64,000 nucleotides of DNA from Alcaligenes faecalis (GCF_041521385.1 NZ_CP168006.1:1126879-1190878); one strand, 5' to 3'; positions 37,366 through 46,811 are shown, counted from the stretch's first letter. A program made the numbers and translations. The notes: generated from the sequence alone by a model not told the origin.

Positions 37366-38343
37366 TCAACTGAAACGAATGCGGGGGTCGACCAGGGTGT
37401 AGGAGATATCAGCCAAAATCAAACCAGCGATATAAAGCATCGATCCTAAAAACACCATGGCACGCACAATGGAGAAGTCCTGAGCATTGATGGCATCAAT
37501 GGTGAAGCTGCCCAGGCCCGGAATACCAAAAAAAGACTCGGAAATCAGGCTCCCCATGAACAACAAGGGCAGAGCCGATACGGTGCCCGTCAGAATGGGC
37601 AAGAGCGCATTGGGCAACACGTGGCGGAACAAAACGGAGGACTCCGTCAGGCCCTTGGAACGTGCCGTACGCACGTAGTCACGGCTGGCCTCTTCCAGGA
37701 ACAAACTGCGATAAAAGCGAGACTCCGCGCCAATGCGCGACAAAATCCCCACCAGCACCGGCAAGACCAGAAAGCGCCAGTTATCCATCCCTTCCACCCA
37801 ACCCGAGAACGGCACCCAGCGCAGCACCCGCGCAAACAGCCACTGCCCGGCAATGATGTAGAACAGACCCGAAATGGACATCAGCACCACGCACAGCACG
37901 ACGGCTGAGAAATCCAGTCGGGTTCCCCGGAAAAACACCATCAGCAAGGCAAAGCTGATACACACCCATAAACCTAAAAAGAAGGTGGGCAGGGCCAGCG
38001 CCAGGCTGGGCCCCATGCGTTGCTTGATTTGATAGGCAATATCCTGCCCCTGATCAGACAAGCCAAAGTCCAGGCGCAATAAGGGAACCGAGCGTTCGTA
38101 GAAAATCGTGTCGGTCAACGCGTTGCTGCCCTCGGCTTGAGCGTTATAAAACAGCGGTTTGTTGTAGCCGCGCTCAGCCTTCCAGTTTTCAATGGCAGTT
38201 TGGCTGACGCGCTGACCACCAATGGACAAACGGGCCATATCGTCCGGCGTATTGACGGCAAAAAACAAGACGAAGGTCAGCAAATTGACCCCGATCAGAA
38301 TCAGCACGCCATACAGAATGCGCCGCAGCACATAGGAAAACAT
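37366..38343 (-). CDS. Peptide-type ABC transporter permease 1 (YejB-like)
   Basis: This 325-residue permease begins MFSYVLRRILYGVLILIGVNLLTFVLFF, the classic DppB/YejB N-terminus, and has the coupling loop SRDYVRTARSKGLTESSVLFRHVLPNALLPILT. ATG 38343 overlaps the stop of the binding-protein gene as TGATG, so translation is coupled. Longer in-frame starts lie inside that gene and are not used. Confidence 0.92.
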   Translation of the reverse strand: MFSYVLRRILYGVLILIGVNLLTFVLFFAVNTPDDMARLSIGGQRVSQTAIENWKAERGYNKPLFYNAQAEGSNALTDTIFYERSVPLLRLDFGLSDQGQDIAYQIKQRMGPSLALALPTFFLGLWVCISFALLMVFFRGTRLDFSAVVLCVVLMSISGLFYIIAGQWLFARVLRWVPFSGWVEGMDNWRFLVLPVLVGILSRIGAESRFYRSLFLEEASRDYVRTARSKGLTESSVLFRHVLPNALLPILTGTVSALPLLFMGSLISESFFGIPGLGSFTIDAINAQDFSIVRAMVFLGSMLYIAGLILADISYTLVDPRIRFS

Positions 38344-40529
38344 CAGTCTTTCTCCTTGCGCAAAGCCACATGGCGCCGACGAGCCAACGCCTGCGAGCGC
38401 ACCACCCACAGCAACATCAAGGCCAGCAAGCCCAACGGTATGGCAGGCCACCAGACAGGACGGTTCCAGCGATCAATGCGCTCAACGCGCTGTTCGGGGT
38501 CGATACGGTAATACTGGATGCTGTCGCGCACCATCATGGACGGTTTGGCATTGCGCACCCAGCTTTGATACGCCCCGCCCGCATTGGGCACATAGCCGAA
38601 CATCCAGGGGGCATCATGCTGAACCCGATGAATCATCTGCTGCACCACCGCCTGCTTGTCCGGGCCGTCATTCAAAAAGCGCATCTGCTCGTACAGACGA
38701 TCAAACTCCGCGCTTTGATAGTTGGCGGCGTTTTCACCGCCAAAATCTTTTTTGGCCTGGGGACCATACAGCAAGGTGAAGAAGTTTTCAGCATCCGGGT
38801 AGTCGGCTACCCATCCCCACAAGAACAACTGGGCCGCACCACGCTTCATCTTGTCCTGAAAGCGGTTGTAGTCGGTGGCACGCACTTCCAGTTGCAAGCC
38901 CACTTGGGCTAATTGACGACGCATCCAGTCCACCGTGGCATCCGACCCCATGCCCATCATGGAGTCGTAATACAGGATCAAGGGCTTGCCGGTTCGACTA
39001 TCCCGTCCACCGGGATAACCGGCCTGCCGCAGCAACTCGCGTGCTTCGTCCAGGCTGCGACGTTTCACCACACCATTGTCCTTGGTGTAGACGTAGGGGT
39101 TGGCGCCTTGGGGCAAGGGCTGATAACCCGGCACGCCGGGCGGTAAGGGCCCATGCGCGGCTTGCCCTTGGTCATTCATGAAAATGGAAACGTACTGTTC
39201 CCAGTCGAACACAATACTGATGGCCAAACGCAGCTTGCGGTTTTTCTCGAACTGCTCGGGGGTGTCGCCCTGACCGACCACCGGGTCGTGCCAGTTAAAG
39301 CCCATATAAAACAATTGCGCTTCAGGAGCCGTGCGCAATTGCAAACCGCGCTCCTGATACAGATTGGCTTTATCAACCGAATCCTGTGCCGCTACAGTCA
39401 TGGCCACACCATACTCGCCCCGCTCCACCTGCGGAATGTCGTAATAGCCTTGCAGGAACTTGCCCATCAAAGGTACGCCTTCTTTTTCCAAAGAGAACAC
39501 CACTTTGTCCAGGAAAGGCATGGGTTTACCGCAATCCTCCAGCAAACCGGCTGCTTGATCACCCGGCTCGCCCACACACGGGTAGGGCTCGCCCCGGTAA
39601 TTGGGATTGCGGCTCAACACATGGCGGCGGTTGGTCAAGGACTCCGTCAGCATGAATGGGCCCGTGCCCACCGGCCAACTATCCAGCGTCAGATTGTGCT
39701 GTGCCATGCGTGGCTGGCTATAGAAACGCTCGGCCTCCCAAGCCATAGGAGCCGTAAAAGTCATGGCCAGCCAGTACTTGAACTGCGGATACTTGCCATT
39801 GACCTCGATACGCAAGGTATGTTTATCCAGAGCCCGCACACCCGGCAAGCTAAAGGGCCGCAGATCCAACCATTGCGCACGCGGCTCCTGCTTGTCGATC
39901 CGGGCCAGTTCGTCGCTGAACTCCTTGAAGCCACGGATATGCTCGGCCATCACCCCCAATGCAGGCGAAGCCAAACGCGGGCTGGCCAAACGTTTGAAGG
40001 CATAAACATAATCGTGAGCCGTCAACTCCCGCGAGCCAGTATGAGCAAAGTCAGCAATGCTAAAGGCGTCATTCAAGTCCGGCGCCCGCATGGGGTAATA
40101 GTAGAACTCGCCCTGCTCATCCAAGGCAAAGGCCGGATGCGGCTGAAAGCGAATGCCTTGCTTGATGGGAATGTCATAACGGCTGATGGCCACCTGCTCT
40201 CCCGGCACATCGGCAGGCAGACGCTTGCCTTGCGCATCCAAATACACCGGGTCGACCAACTCGGCTGCCGTCTTGGGGATCAGGCGATAGGGACGGTCCA
40301 GATAGTGGTAGCCGTACAGCGGCTCGTAAATCGAATAGGTAAACGGCGTCTCATCACCAGAATAGGACAAGGCCGGATCCAGGTGATTGGGGGAACGGGT
40401 CGTGAACGCGCTGTACAACGTGTTTTCTGCTGCGCTTTCTTCGTGATAAGGGCTGTTAACGGGCTTGGAGCAGGCTACCAATCCGACACACAACAGGGCC
40501 AACCCGCCCCACCGCCAAAGGCTTAACAT
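38343..40529 (-). CDS. ABC transporter substrate-binding lipoprotein with C-terminal membrane helix
   Basis: This 728-residue protein is a family 5 (peptide-type) binding protein: LDPALSYSGDETPFTYSIYEPLYGYHYLD, then GTGPFMLTESLTNRRHVLSRNPNYRGE and VADYPDAENFFTLLYGPQ. It has a lipoprotein signal with Cys20 in LVAC. Unusually, the C-terminus has a hydrophobic helix (about residues 692-711) followed by a basic tail (ARRRHVALRKEKD), so it would be held at the inner membrane at both ends. It is the first transporter gene of the operon; its start overlaps the end of the nuclease gene by 7 bases. The natural substrate is unknown, perhaps a peptide or peptide-like compound. Confidence 0.88.
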   Translation of the reverse strand: MLSLWRWGGLALLCVGLVACSKPVNSPYHEESAAENTLYSAFTTRSPNHLDPALSYSGDETPFTYSIYEPLYGYHYLDRPYRLIPKTAAELVDPVYLDAQGKRLPADVPGEQVAISRYDIPIKQGIRFQPHPAFALDEQGEFYYYPMRAPDLNDAFSIADFAHTGSRELTAHDYVYAFKRLASPRLASPALGVMAEHIRGFKEFSDELARIDKQEPRAQWLDLRPFSLPGVRALDKHTLRIEVNGKYPQFKYWLAMTFTAPMAWEAERFYSQPRMAQHNLTLDSWPVGTGPFMLTESLTNRRHVLSRNPNYRGEPYPCVGEPGDQAAGLLEDCGKPMPFLDKVVFSLEKEGVPLMGKFLQGYYDIPQVERGEYGVAMTVAAQDSVDKANLYQERGLQLRTAPEAQLFYMGFNWHDPVVGQGDTPEQFEKNRKLRLAISIVFDWEQYVSIFMNDQGQAAHGPLPPGVPGYQPLPQGANPYVYTKDNGVVKRRSLDEARELLRQAGYPGGRDSRTGKPLILYYDSMMGMGSDATVDWMRRQLAQVGLQLEVRATDYNRFQDKMKRGAAQLFLWGWVADYPDAENFFTLLYGPQAKKDFGGENAANYQSAEFDRLYEQMRFLNDGPDKQAVVQQMIHRVQHDAPWMFGYVPNAGGAYQSWVRNAKPSMMVRDSIQYYRIDPEQRVERIDRWNRPVWWPAIPLGLLALMLLWVVRSQALARRRHVALRKEKD

Positions 40530-41095
40530 TGCCCTTGCCGCCAGCAGTCATAGCGCCATTTCCATGGCGGCACTGGGTTGGGCTCGGACCAGATGCCCAC
40601 ACGGGCTTCTTTGGCCTCGCGCTCCAGTTGGTCGATACGCGGATCACGCAAGAAGCGACCCCGTTTTTCCCGATTGGCCATCGCCATACCAGCCTGTACC
40701 AGCTTCTGATTAGCGGTTTCACCATCAGCCAAAAGGACATCACATACGGCACGACCGTGTCGATCGCTCTCATAGCAAGACAGGGTCAAGTGCTTGCCGG
40801 AGACCAAATCCGACAAGAAGCGCCGCGAGGCCACCGCAAAGGGCTGACCAGGACGACGGCTGTCTTTGGTGGTTTCGGGGGCATCAATACTGGCCAGACG
40901 CACGCGAACCTGCCTGTTATTGCTGGGCAGAATCGTCAGCGTATCGCCATCCGCCACCCGCACCACGCGTCCGGTCAATTCGAAGTTTTGAGCCTGAACA
41001 GGCAAGGCACAGACAGCCATCACAGCCGTCAAGCCAGCACAAACGGCTGTGCGCCGCGTCAAAGAAGAAAAGCCGGACAGGGAAAACACAGTCAT
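40523..41095 (-). CDS. Secreted thermonuclease-like nuclease (SNase fold)
   Basis: This 190-residue protein has a Sec signal peptide (cleavage near VQAQ, residue 36) and a staphylococcal-nuclease domain. It has VRVADGDTLTILPSN, RVRLASIDAPETTK (catalytic Arg and the calcium-site Asp) and SDRHGRAVCDVLLADGETANQKLVQAGMAM (second catalytic Arg). It probably degrades DNA or RNA in the periplasm or outside. Its end overlaps the start of the binding-protein gene, so it is likely the first gene of the ABC operon. Confidence 0.88.
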   Translation of the reverse strand: MTVFSLSGFSSLTRRTAVCAGLTAVMAVCALPVQAQNFELTGRVVRVADGDTLTILPSNNRQVRVRLASIDAPETTKDSRRPGQPFAVASRRFLSDLVSGKHLTLSCYESDRHGRAVCDVLLADGETANQKLVQAGMAMANREKRGRFLRDPRIDQLEREAKEARVGIWSEPNPVPPWKWRYDCWRQGQC

Positions 41096-41197
41096 GATGC
41101 GGACAACACTCCAGGCGGGTAGCAGAAACTAGGCTAACAAATTATAGATACTGCGCACCGCCTGTCCAGAGCAATGTCCCTAGTAGGCAGGCTCACA

Positions 41198-42799
41198 TCA
41201 AGACGCTTGCAGACGGGGCCAGATGCGATGCAAATACCAGCAGGCCTGCTCCACACCTTCCAGCCCGAATACGGCAGCGGGGCCTTGTTGCAGACGATGG
41301 GTCGCAAACAGATCCGCGACGGCATCAGGAGCCACCTGGCGCATCAGGCAGGCTTGGTACAGAAGGGCCAGTTTCTGCGTCCAGATACGGCCTCCCGCCT
41401 GGGAAACAGTGCTCAACAAATCCTGTGCAACCTGCCCCAGGTCGGCATCATCCCCTGTACGGGCACGCAAGTCCGCCTGCAAGGCCTCCAAAACGCCTTC
41501 CTGACTCAAGGCGCGCTGCACATCCAGGCACATCACATTGCCCGAGCCTTCCCAAATGGAGTTAACGGGAGCCTCGCGCAGCAAGCGCGGCATGGGGCCA
41601 TCCTCGATATAGCCATTACCGCCCCAGGTTTCCATGGCGTCCGCACACAGAGCGATGGCCCGACGGCATACCCAGAACTTGGCGGCTGGGGCCAGCACGC
41701 GCAACACCGCCTGCGCGACAGGATCATCGACCCGCTCCTGCAAGTCCACCAGAAACAGAGCCAGATGAGTGGCGGCTTCGCTTTCCAGACTCATATCCAG
41801 CAGAACCGCCTGCATCAAAGGCTGCTCGATCAATTGTTTGCCAAAGCAGCGTCGGTGCTGACAGTAGTGCAAAGACTGCACCAAGGCTTGCCGCATCAGG
41901 GCGGCGCTGCCCAACACGCAGTCAATACGGGTACGGGCCGCCATTGCAGCCAACAGGGCAATACCGCGACCGGCCTGGCCCACGCGCCAGGCCAGCGCAC
42001 CATCAAAATCCATCTCGGCACTGGCATTGGAACGATTACCCAATTTGTCTTTCAGCCTGCGTATATAACGGCGATTCAAGCCATATTCGGTATAGCGCGG
42101 CATCAAGAAACAGGAAAACTGCTCGTGCTCACGCGCCAGTACCAGATGCCCGTCCGCCTGCGGCACAGAGAAAAACCATTTGTGCCCGTAAAGACGAAAA
42201 GCCTGCCCGTCCGGGTGTGCTTCGGTGGTGCAGCCACGTAGATCAGAGCCGCCCTGCATTTCCGTCATGCCCATGCCCAGCAGCACGCTGCTTTTTTCTG
42301 TCATCAACTGGTCAGAAGAATCGTACTGATTAATGTCCAGCTTGGCCGCCCACTCCTGAAACGGATCAGACTGCAACAAGGGCGCTGCGGCACGTGTCAT
42401 GGTCAAGGGACACAGGGTGCCCGCCTCGATCTGACCATGCATATAAAAGCCCATGGCTCGTTGTAGATGCAAGCCGGGCTCGGACTGATGGGGCCAGATA
42501 TGCAGGCCCTGCTCCATGCCCAGGCTTATCAAGTGATGCCAAGCGGGATGGAAGTCCACCTGATCGACTCGTTGCCCTTGAGCAGACCAGCCTCGCCATT
42601 GCGGCGGCTGACGATTGGCCAAGGCACCTTGTCCGCGCCAATGAGCAGAGCCCAGTTTCTGGCCGTAGTCCGCCAGAGCTTGCCGGGCCTTGTTGGAAGC
42701 CAATTTGCTTTGCCACTGTTGCAGGGCCGGATCCTCGCCAAACAGATCGTCATTCATCAAATCCGGCACCTGATTCTGTAATTGCTGTCCCAGACTCAT
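41198..42799 (-). CDS. Acyl-CoA dehydrogenase, AidB-like
   Basis: This 533-residue flavoprotein matches the AidB/isovaleryl-CoA dehydrogenase branch. It has LLGMGMTEMQGGSDLR (FAD site), GHKWFFSVPQADGHLVLAR, the tetramer motif HYCQHRRCFGKQLIEQPLMQAVLLDM and the catalytic glutamate in NSIWEGSGNVMCLDVQRAL. AidB is induced by alkylating agents and binds DNA in E. coli; whether this protein does so is unclear. A strong AAGGAGG precedes the ATG. The gene is alone. Confidence 0.88.
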   Translation of the reverse strand: MSLGQQLQNQVPDLMNDDLFGEDPALQQWQSKLASNKARQALADYGQKLGSAHWRGQGALANRQPPQWRGWSAQGQRVDQVDFHPAWHHLISLGMEQGLHIWPHQSEPGLHLQRAMGFYMHGQIEAGTLCPLTMTRAAAPLLQSDPFQEWAAKLDINQYDSSDQLMTEKSSVLLGMGMTEMQGGSDLRGCTTEAHPDGQAFRLYGHKWFFSVPQADGHLVLAREHEQFSCFLMPRYTEYGLNRRYIRRLKDKLGNRSNASAEMDFDGALAWRVGQAGRGIALLAAMAARTRIDCVLGSAALMRQALVQSLHYCQHRRCFGKQLIEQPLMQAVLLDMSLESEAATHLALFLVDLQERVDDPVAQAVLRVLAPAAKFWVCRRAIALCADAMETWGGNGYIEDGPMPRLLREAPVNSIWEGSGNVMCLDVQRALSQEGVLEALQADLRARTGDDADLGQVAQDLLSTVSQAGGRIWTQKLALLYQACLMRQVAPDAVADLFATHRLQQGPAAVFGLEGVEQACWYLHRIWPRLQAS

Positions 42800-42840
42800 A
42801 TCGCCTCCTTGATTTCGGCCTTGTCGCTCTTTGTTTCAGA

Positions 42841-43845
42841 CTAGAGCCATTTGGCCTTTTTGAATTTCCAATACAAAAATCCGCAAACGCTGCCCATCAA
42901 GCCCAAGGCCAGGGGGTAGCCCAGCGTCCACTCCAGTTCCGGCATGTACTTGAAGTTCATGCCATAAATCCCCGCCACGGCGGTCGGCACAGCCAGAATG
43001 GCCGCCCAGGCTGCCAGCTTGCGGGTCGTATCGGTTTGCTGCATTTGCCCGATCATCAAGCCGCCTTCAAAGGCAAAAGCCAGGGCTTGTCGCTGACTAT
43101 TAATAAACTCGGCAGTTCGAGCAATACGGTCTGAAACCTCAGCAAAATAAGCCCTGCTTTCCGCATCGACATACTCAAGTTCGATGCGCGACAAGCGACG
43201 CGTCAATTCAGCCAGCGGCGATACCGCCGTATGGACACGCAGCAAATCGCGCCGCAAACGATAAATACGCCGCACATCATTTTCCTTGAAACCACGAATC
43301 AGAAACTGCTGTTCAATGGCCTCCACGGCCTTCTCGGTCTGCTCCAAAGAAGTCTGGTACTGGTCCACAATCAGATCCAGCAACGCTGAGGCTACAAAAT
43401 CGCTGCCCCGTGCCAGCAAAGCAGGTGTGCTTTCCAGACGGGCACGCAAGGGCAGGTAACTGCTGTTGGAGCCACGGCGCACCGTCAGCAACAAGCCATG
43501 GGCAATCAAAATCTGGGTCGTACCCAACAGCGGGCGCAGATCTTTCAGGCCCAGAGTCACCGCCACCACAATCAGACAATTACTGAACTCCAGCAACTTG
43601 GGGCGGCGATGGGGAGCCATTAACTCTTCAACTGCATTGTCTGGCAGACCCAGTTGCGCCCCCACTTCGCGCAAGGTGGCCTCGCCAGGGTCTTTCAAAC
43701 CAATCCAGATAAAACCATCCTGCAAGGGGTCATGTGCAGCAAGGTGATGAATATCCAAAACCTGCGCTGGCTGGCCAGACTGATAGCGATACGCAGCCAC
43801 CACAATATCTTGTGCATCTGGGGGAACCGGAGCCATCTCTTGCAT
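42841..43845 (-). CDS. CorA/ZntB family divalent cation transporter
   Basis: This 334-residue protein has a soluble, alpha-beta N-terminal funnel and two C-terminal helices with the YGMNF motif of the selectivity loop (near residue 290), followed by a basic FKKAKWL end. It moves Mg2+ or another divalent cation. ATG 43845 has AAGGAGG upstream and is preferred over longer frames that run past it. It is divergent from the DUF423 gene. Confidence 0.93.
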   Translation of the reverse strand: MQEMAPVPPDAQDIVVAAYRYQSGQPAQVLDIHHLAAHDPLQDGFIWIGLKDPGEATLREVGAQLGLPDNAVEELMAPHRRPKLLEFSNCLIVVAVTLGLKDLRPLLGTTQILIAHGLLLTVRRGSNSSYLPLRARLESTPALLARGSDFVASALLDLIVDQYQTSLEQTEKAVEAIEQQFLIRGFKENDVRRIYRLRRDLLRVHTAVSPLAELTRRLSRIELEYVDAESRAYFAEVSDRIARTAEFINSQRQALAFAFEGGLMIGQMQQTDTTRKLAAWAAILAVPTAVAGIYGMNFKYMPELEWTLGYPLALGLMGSVCGFLYWKFKKAKWL

Positions 43846-43937
43846 GCTGCCTCCTTGCAGACAAAGCCCATTTTTTTGTTCGATAATAGCACTGGCCTCC
43901 CTCCGCGCTGCGACTGCAGCGACTTGCAAGGAAAGAC

Positions 43938-44318
43938 ATGAAATCACGATCCATCCTGTGCCTGGGCGCACTGATTCTGGCTCTGGGCGTAGGCCTGGGC
44001 GCGTTCGGCGCTCACGCATTGCGCGCCATGGTTGAGGCGTCAGCCCTGGCGACCTGGCATACCGCCGTGCTGTATCAATTACTGCATGGCCTGGGCCTGC
44101 TGCTGATTGTCGCGTTGGGCTCACAACTAAATATGGCCTGGCAGTCCCGCAGCGCCATTCTGATGCTGGCTGGCGTGCTGATATTCAGCGGCAGCTTGTA
44201 CATTCTGGTGCTGAGCGGCGTGAAATGGCTAGGTGCCATTACCCCTATCGGCGGGGTTGCCATGATCTTGGCCTGGCTCTGTCTGGCAATAGCCGCCTGG
44301 CGTGGCAAGGACACCTGA
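43938..44318 (+). CDS. DUF423 membrane protein
   Basis: This 126-residue protein has four hydrophobic helices and the DUF423 signature LGVGLGAFGAHALRAMVEASALATWHTAVLYQLLHGLGLLLI, ending with GVKWLGAITPIGGVAMILAWL. The function is unknown. It is divergent from the CorA gene and 58 bp upstream of the deaminase gene, with a TATAAT between them. Confidence 0.92.
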   Translation: MKSRSILCLGALILALGVGLGAFGAHALRAMVEASALATWHTAVLYQLLHGLGLLLIVALGSQLNMAWQSRSAILMLAGVLIFSGSLYILVLSGVKWLGAITPIGGVAMILAWLCLAIAAWRGKDT

Positions 44319-44376
44319 CCCCAGAGTCTACGCCTTCGTATAATGGGGCGCATAGTGTGCTTAACAGGAGCGCCCC

Positions 44377-45414
44377 GTGTCTGATTCCGCTTTTTCTTTA
44401 CGCGAATTTACCCGCCAACTGCCCAAGGCTGAACTGCACCTTCATATTGAGGGCACACTGGAACCAGACTTGATCTTCAAGCTGGCCCAGCGCAATCACA
44501 TGACGCTGCCCTATCCCGATCAGGCCAGCCTGCACGCCGCCTATCAGTTCACCGACCTGCAATCCTTTCTGGACCTGTATTACGCGGGGGCCGGCGTCCT
44601 GATCACCGAGCAGGATTTCTTTGACATGACCTGGGCCTACTTTCTGCGCGCCCAGGCCGATGGCATTGTGCATACAGAAATCATGTTTGACCCGCAAACA
44701 CACACGGCACGCGGGATCGCCATGGAAACCGTCTTTGCCGGAATTGCCCGCGCCGCCCGCCAGGCCAAGTCCGACCTGGGTATCAGCAGCTATCTGATCC
44801 TGAGTTTCCTGCGTCATCTGAGCGAAGCCGACGCTTTTGCCACTCTGGACGCCGCCCTGCCCTTACGTAACCAATACTCCGACCTGTGGATTGCGATTGG
44901 CCTGGATTCCTCTGAAAAAGGCAACCCGCCCGCCAAGTTCGAGAAGGTCTATGCCCGTTGCCGAGAACTAGGTTTCAGACTGGTCGCCCATGCCGGAGAA
45001 GAAGGCCCAGCCAGCTATGTACGCGATGCCCTGCAACTTCTGAACGTGGAGCGCATCGATCATGGTGTGCGCAGCCAGGACGACCCAGCCCTGATGCAAT
45101 ATTTGGCCGATCACGCCATTTCCTTGACGGTCTGTCCCCTGTCCAACATCAAGCTCAAGGTTTTTGACAGCCTGCACCAGCACAATCTGAAGCATTTGCT
45201 CGATCGCGGCCTGAATGTTTGCGTGAACTCGGACGACCCGGCCTATTTTGGCGGCTATCTGCTGGACAACTATATGCAAAGCGCCCAGGCTCTGAATCTA
45301 CGAGAAGCCGACTTGCGTACCCTGGCAGCCAATAGCCTGCGCTCCTCCTTTTTACCCAAGGAACAAAAACAGGCCTGGTTGAACAAACTGGAGCAGATCC
45401 CCGGACATGACTGA
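44377..45414 (+). CDS. add: Adenosine/adenine deaminase
   Basis: This 345-residue metal-dependent deaminase has the zinc motif LPKAELHLHIEGTLEP, the HAGEEGPASY catalytic motif (His and Glu), ERIDHGVRS and NSDDPAYFGGY (Asp-Asp). The family includes true adenosine deaminases and adenine deaminases; the DP-AYFGGYLLDNY form is that of the bacterial adenine-deaminase branch from memory. The start is GTG 44377 with AGGAG six bases upstream. It overlaps the glycosylase gene by 8 bases. Confidence 0.9.
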   Translation: MSDSAFSLREFTRQLPKAELHLHIEGTLEPDLIFKLAQRNHMTLPYPDQASLHAAYQFTDLQSFLDLYYAGAGVLITEQDFFDMTWAYFLRAQADGIVHTEIMFDPQTHTARGIAMETVFAGIARAARQAKSDLGISSYLILSFLRHLSEADAFATLDAALPLRNQYSDLWIAIGLDSSEKGNPPAKFEKVYARCRELGFRLVAHAGEEGPASYVRDALQLLNVERIDHGVRSQDDPALMQYLADHAISLTVCPLSNIKLKVFDSLHQHNLKHLLDRGLNVCVNSDDPAYFGGYLLDNYMQSAQALNLREADLRTLAANSLRSSFLPKEQKQAWLNKLEQIPGHD

Positions 45415-46024
45415 GTCCACGCTGTCTCTACCAAGAGCCTTCTTTGCCCGTGACCCGCGTTACGTTGCCCTGGAGTTGCTGGGCAAAACCCTGGTTTTGA
45501 ATGACGAACGGGGCAGACGCTGCGCCACCATAGTAGAAACCGAGGCTTATTTGGGCCCTCAAGATCAGGCTGCCCACAGCCGGCGCGGCATTACCGAGCG
45601 CACACGCCTGATGTTTGGCCCGGCAGGCTACGCCTATGTGTATCTGATTTATGGCCTGCACCACTGCATGAATATCGTCAGTGGCGTACCCGGCGACGGC
45701 ACGGCCGTCTTGCTGCGGGCAGCACAATGGACTTCCCCTGAGGATGGCCTCTCCCTGTCTGGCCCAGGGCGTCTGTGCAAAGGACTGGGTATCGACAAGG
45801 CCTATAACGGTGCGGATGCCTGCGCCCCTGAGCTGCATTTACTGGACGCCCCGGCCCTACCGCCCGAGCAAATCCTGATCAGCCCGCGTATCGGCGTGGA
45901 CTATGCAGGAGCCTGGGCCAAGGCGCCCTTGCGCTACTCAATTGCCCAGCATCCGGAGGTATCGGTCAAACCGGGCAAAGCCACCACAAAACGCAGTGTC
46001 AAAGGCCTTAAACGCCCCGCTTAG
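45407..46024 (+). CDS. DNA-3-methyladenine glycosylase (AAG/MPG family)
   Basis: This 205-residue enzyme excises alkylated or deaminated purines. It has ARDPRYVALELLGKTLV, the catalytic glutamate in IVETEAYLGPQDQAAHS, and GPAGYAYVYLIYGLHHCMNIVSG. It overlaps the deaminase gene by 8 bases. The pairing of a purine deaminase with a purine-base excision enzyme suggests salvage of released bases, though chance adjacency is possible. The Pro- and Lys-rich tail is not conserved. Confidence 0.93.
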   Translation: MTESTLSLPRAFFARDPRYVALELLGKTLVLNDERGRRCATIVETEAYLGPQDQAAHSRRGITERTRLMFGPAGYAYVYLIYGLHHCMNIVSGVPGDGTAVLLRAAQWTSPEDGLSLSGPGRLCKGLGIDKAYNGADACAPELHLLDAPALPPEQILISPRIGVDYAGAWAKAPLRYSIAQHPEVSVKPGKATTKRSVKGLKRPA

Positions 46025-46082
46025 AACAGGTATTATTAATCCTTCACGCTGAATGCTTACTAGCTGCTTTTAAGGATTTCTC

Positions 46083-46397
46083 ATGCGACTCTCCGTACTA
46101 CTTAGCGTCCTTCCCGCCATTTTGCTGACTGCTTGCACAGCCACAGGTAATAGCGCACAAACAGGCTCGAGCTCTTCGTTCAGCGACGACCCTGTTGGCC
46201 TATGCAATGCGGACGCCCTGAGCCCTGCAGGTCAGACCGCCAGCAAAAGCCAGGTTGAGCGTCTGGTTAAACAAGCCGGTGCCGCTAAAGCGCGCGTACT
46301 GGCCCCAGACCGCATGTACACCACCGACTACGACCCAAGCCGCCTGAACATCCGCGTAGACGAACAAAACAGCATTATTTCTGTTTACTGCGGCTGA
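46083..46397 (+). CDS. I78-family peptidase inhibitor lipoprotein
   Basis: This 104-residue protein has a lipoprotein signal (LLTAC, Cys18), a Ser-rich linker, and a C-terminal domain with CNADAL...ARVLAPDRMYTTDYDPSRLNIRVDEQNSIISVYCG. The RxxxP...TxDYxxxRLNIxxD...CG pattern is that of the I78 inhibitors of serine proteases. It may guard the envelope against proteases. AAGGA precedes the ATG. Confidence 0.88.
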   Translation: MRLSVLLSVLPAILLTACTATGNSAQTGSSSSFSDDPVGLCNADALSPAGQTASKSQVERLVKQAGAAKARVLAPDRMYTTDYDPSRLNIRVDEQNSIISVYCG

Positions 46398-46403
46398 TCC
46401 CCC

Positions 46404-46811
46404 ATGACTCACGACCAAAGCCAGCATTTGCTGGACACTCTGTTCGCCCCCTGGGTACAAGCCCTCAAGCTGAGCGTAGAAAACGTCAATGAAGACGGCG
46501 TTGTGTTGCGCCTGCCTTTTTCGGATCAATTGACACACGTGGCCGGTGTGGTCTGCGGTCAGGTGTATATGGCGGCGGCCGATACCGCCATGGTGCTGGC
46601 GGTCAGCCAAAGCCTGGGCGAGTTTCGCCCCATGACCACGGTTTCACTGAACACCAGCTTTGTCCGCCCGGTCAGCCAAGGGGATGTGCTGGTACACGCC
46701 CAGGTGCTGAAACGTGGCAAAAGCATGGTCTTTGGCGACATCAAGCTGCTGGACGAGCAAGGCAGGCTGGCGGCTCACGCCACCACCACCTACGCGCTCC
46801 TGCCGGGCTGA
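46404..46811 (+). CDS. PaaI-type hotdog thioesterase with altered active-site motif
   Basis: This 135-residue protein is a single hotdog fold of the acyl-CoA thioesterase type, with VAGVVCGQVYMAAADTAMVLAV in the central helix and PMTTVSLNTSFVRPV in the next strand. Usual members have HGG at the position where this one has CGQ (residues 51-53); Asp60 remains. Substrate and activity are therefore uncertain. It starts six bases after the I78 gene. Confidence 0.82.
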   Translation: MTHDQSQHLLDTLFAPWVQALKLSVENVNEDGVVLRLPFSDQLTHVAGVVCGQVYMAAADTAMVLAVSQSLGEFRPMTTVSLNTSFVRPVSQGDVLVHAQVLKRGKSMVFGDIKLLDEQGRLAAHATTTYALLPG

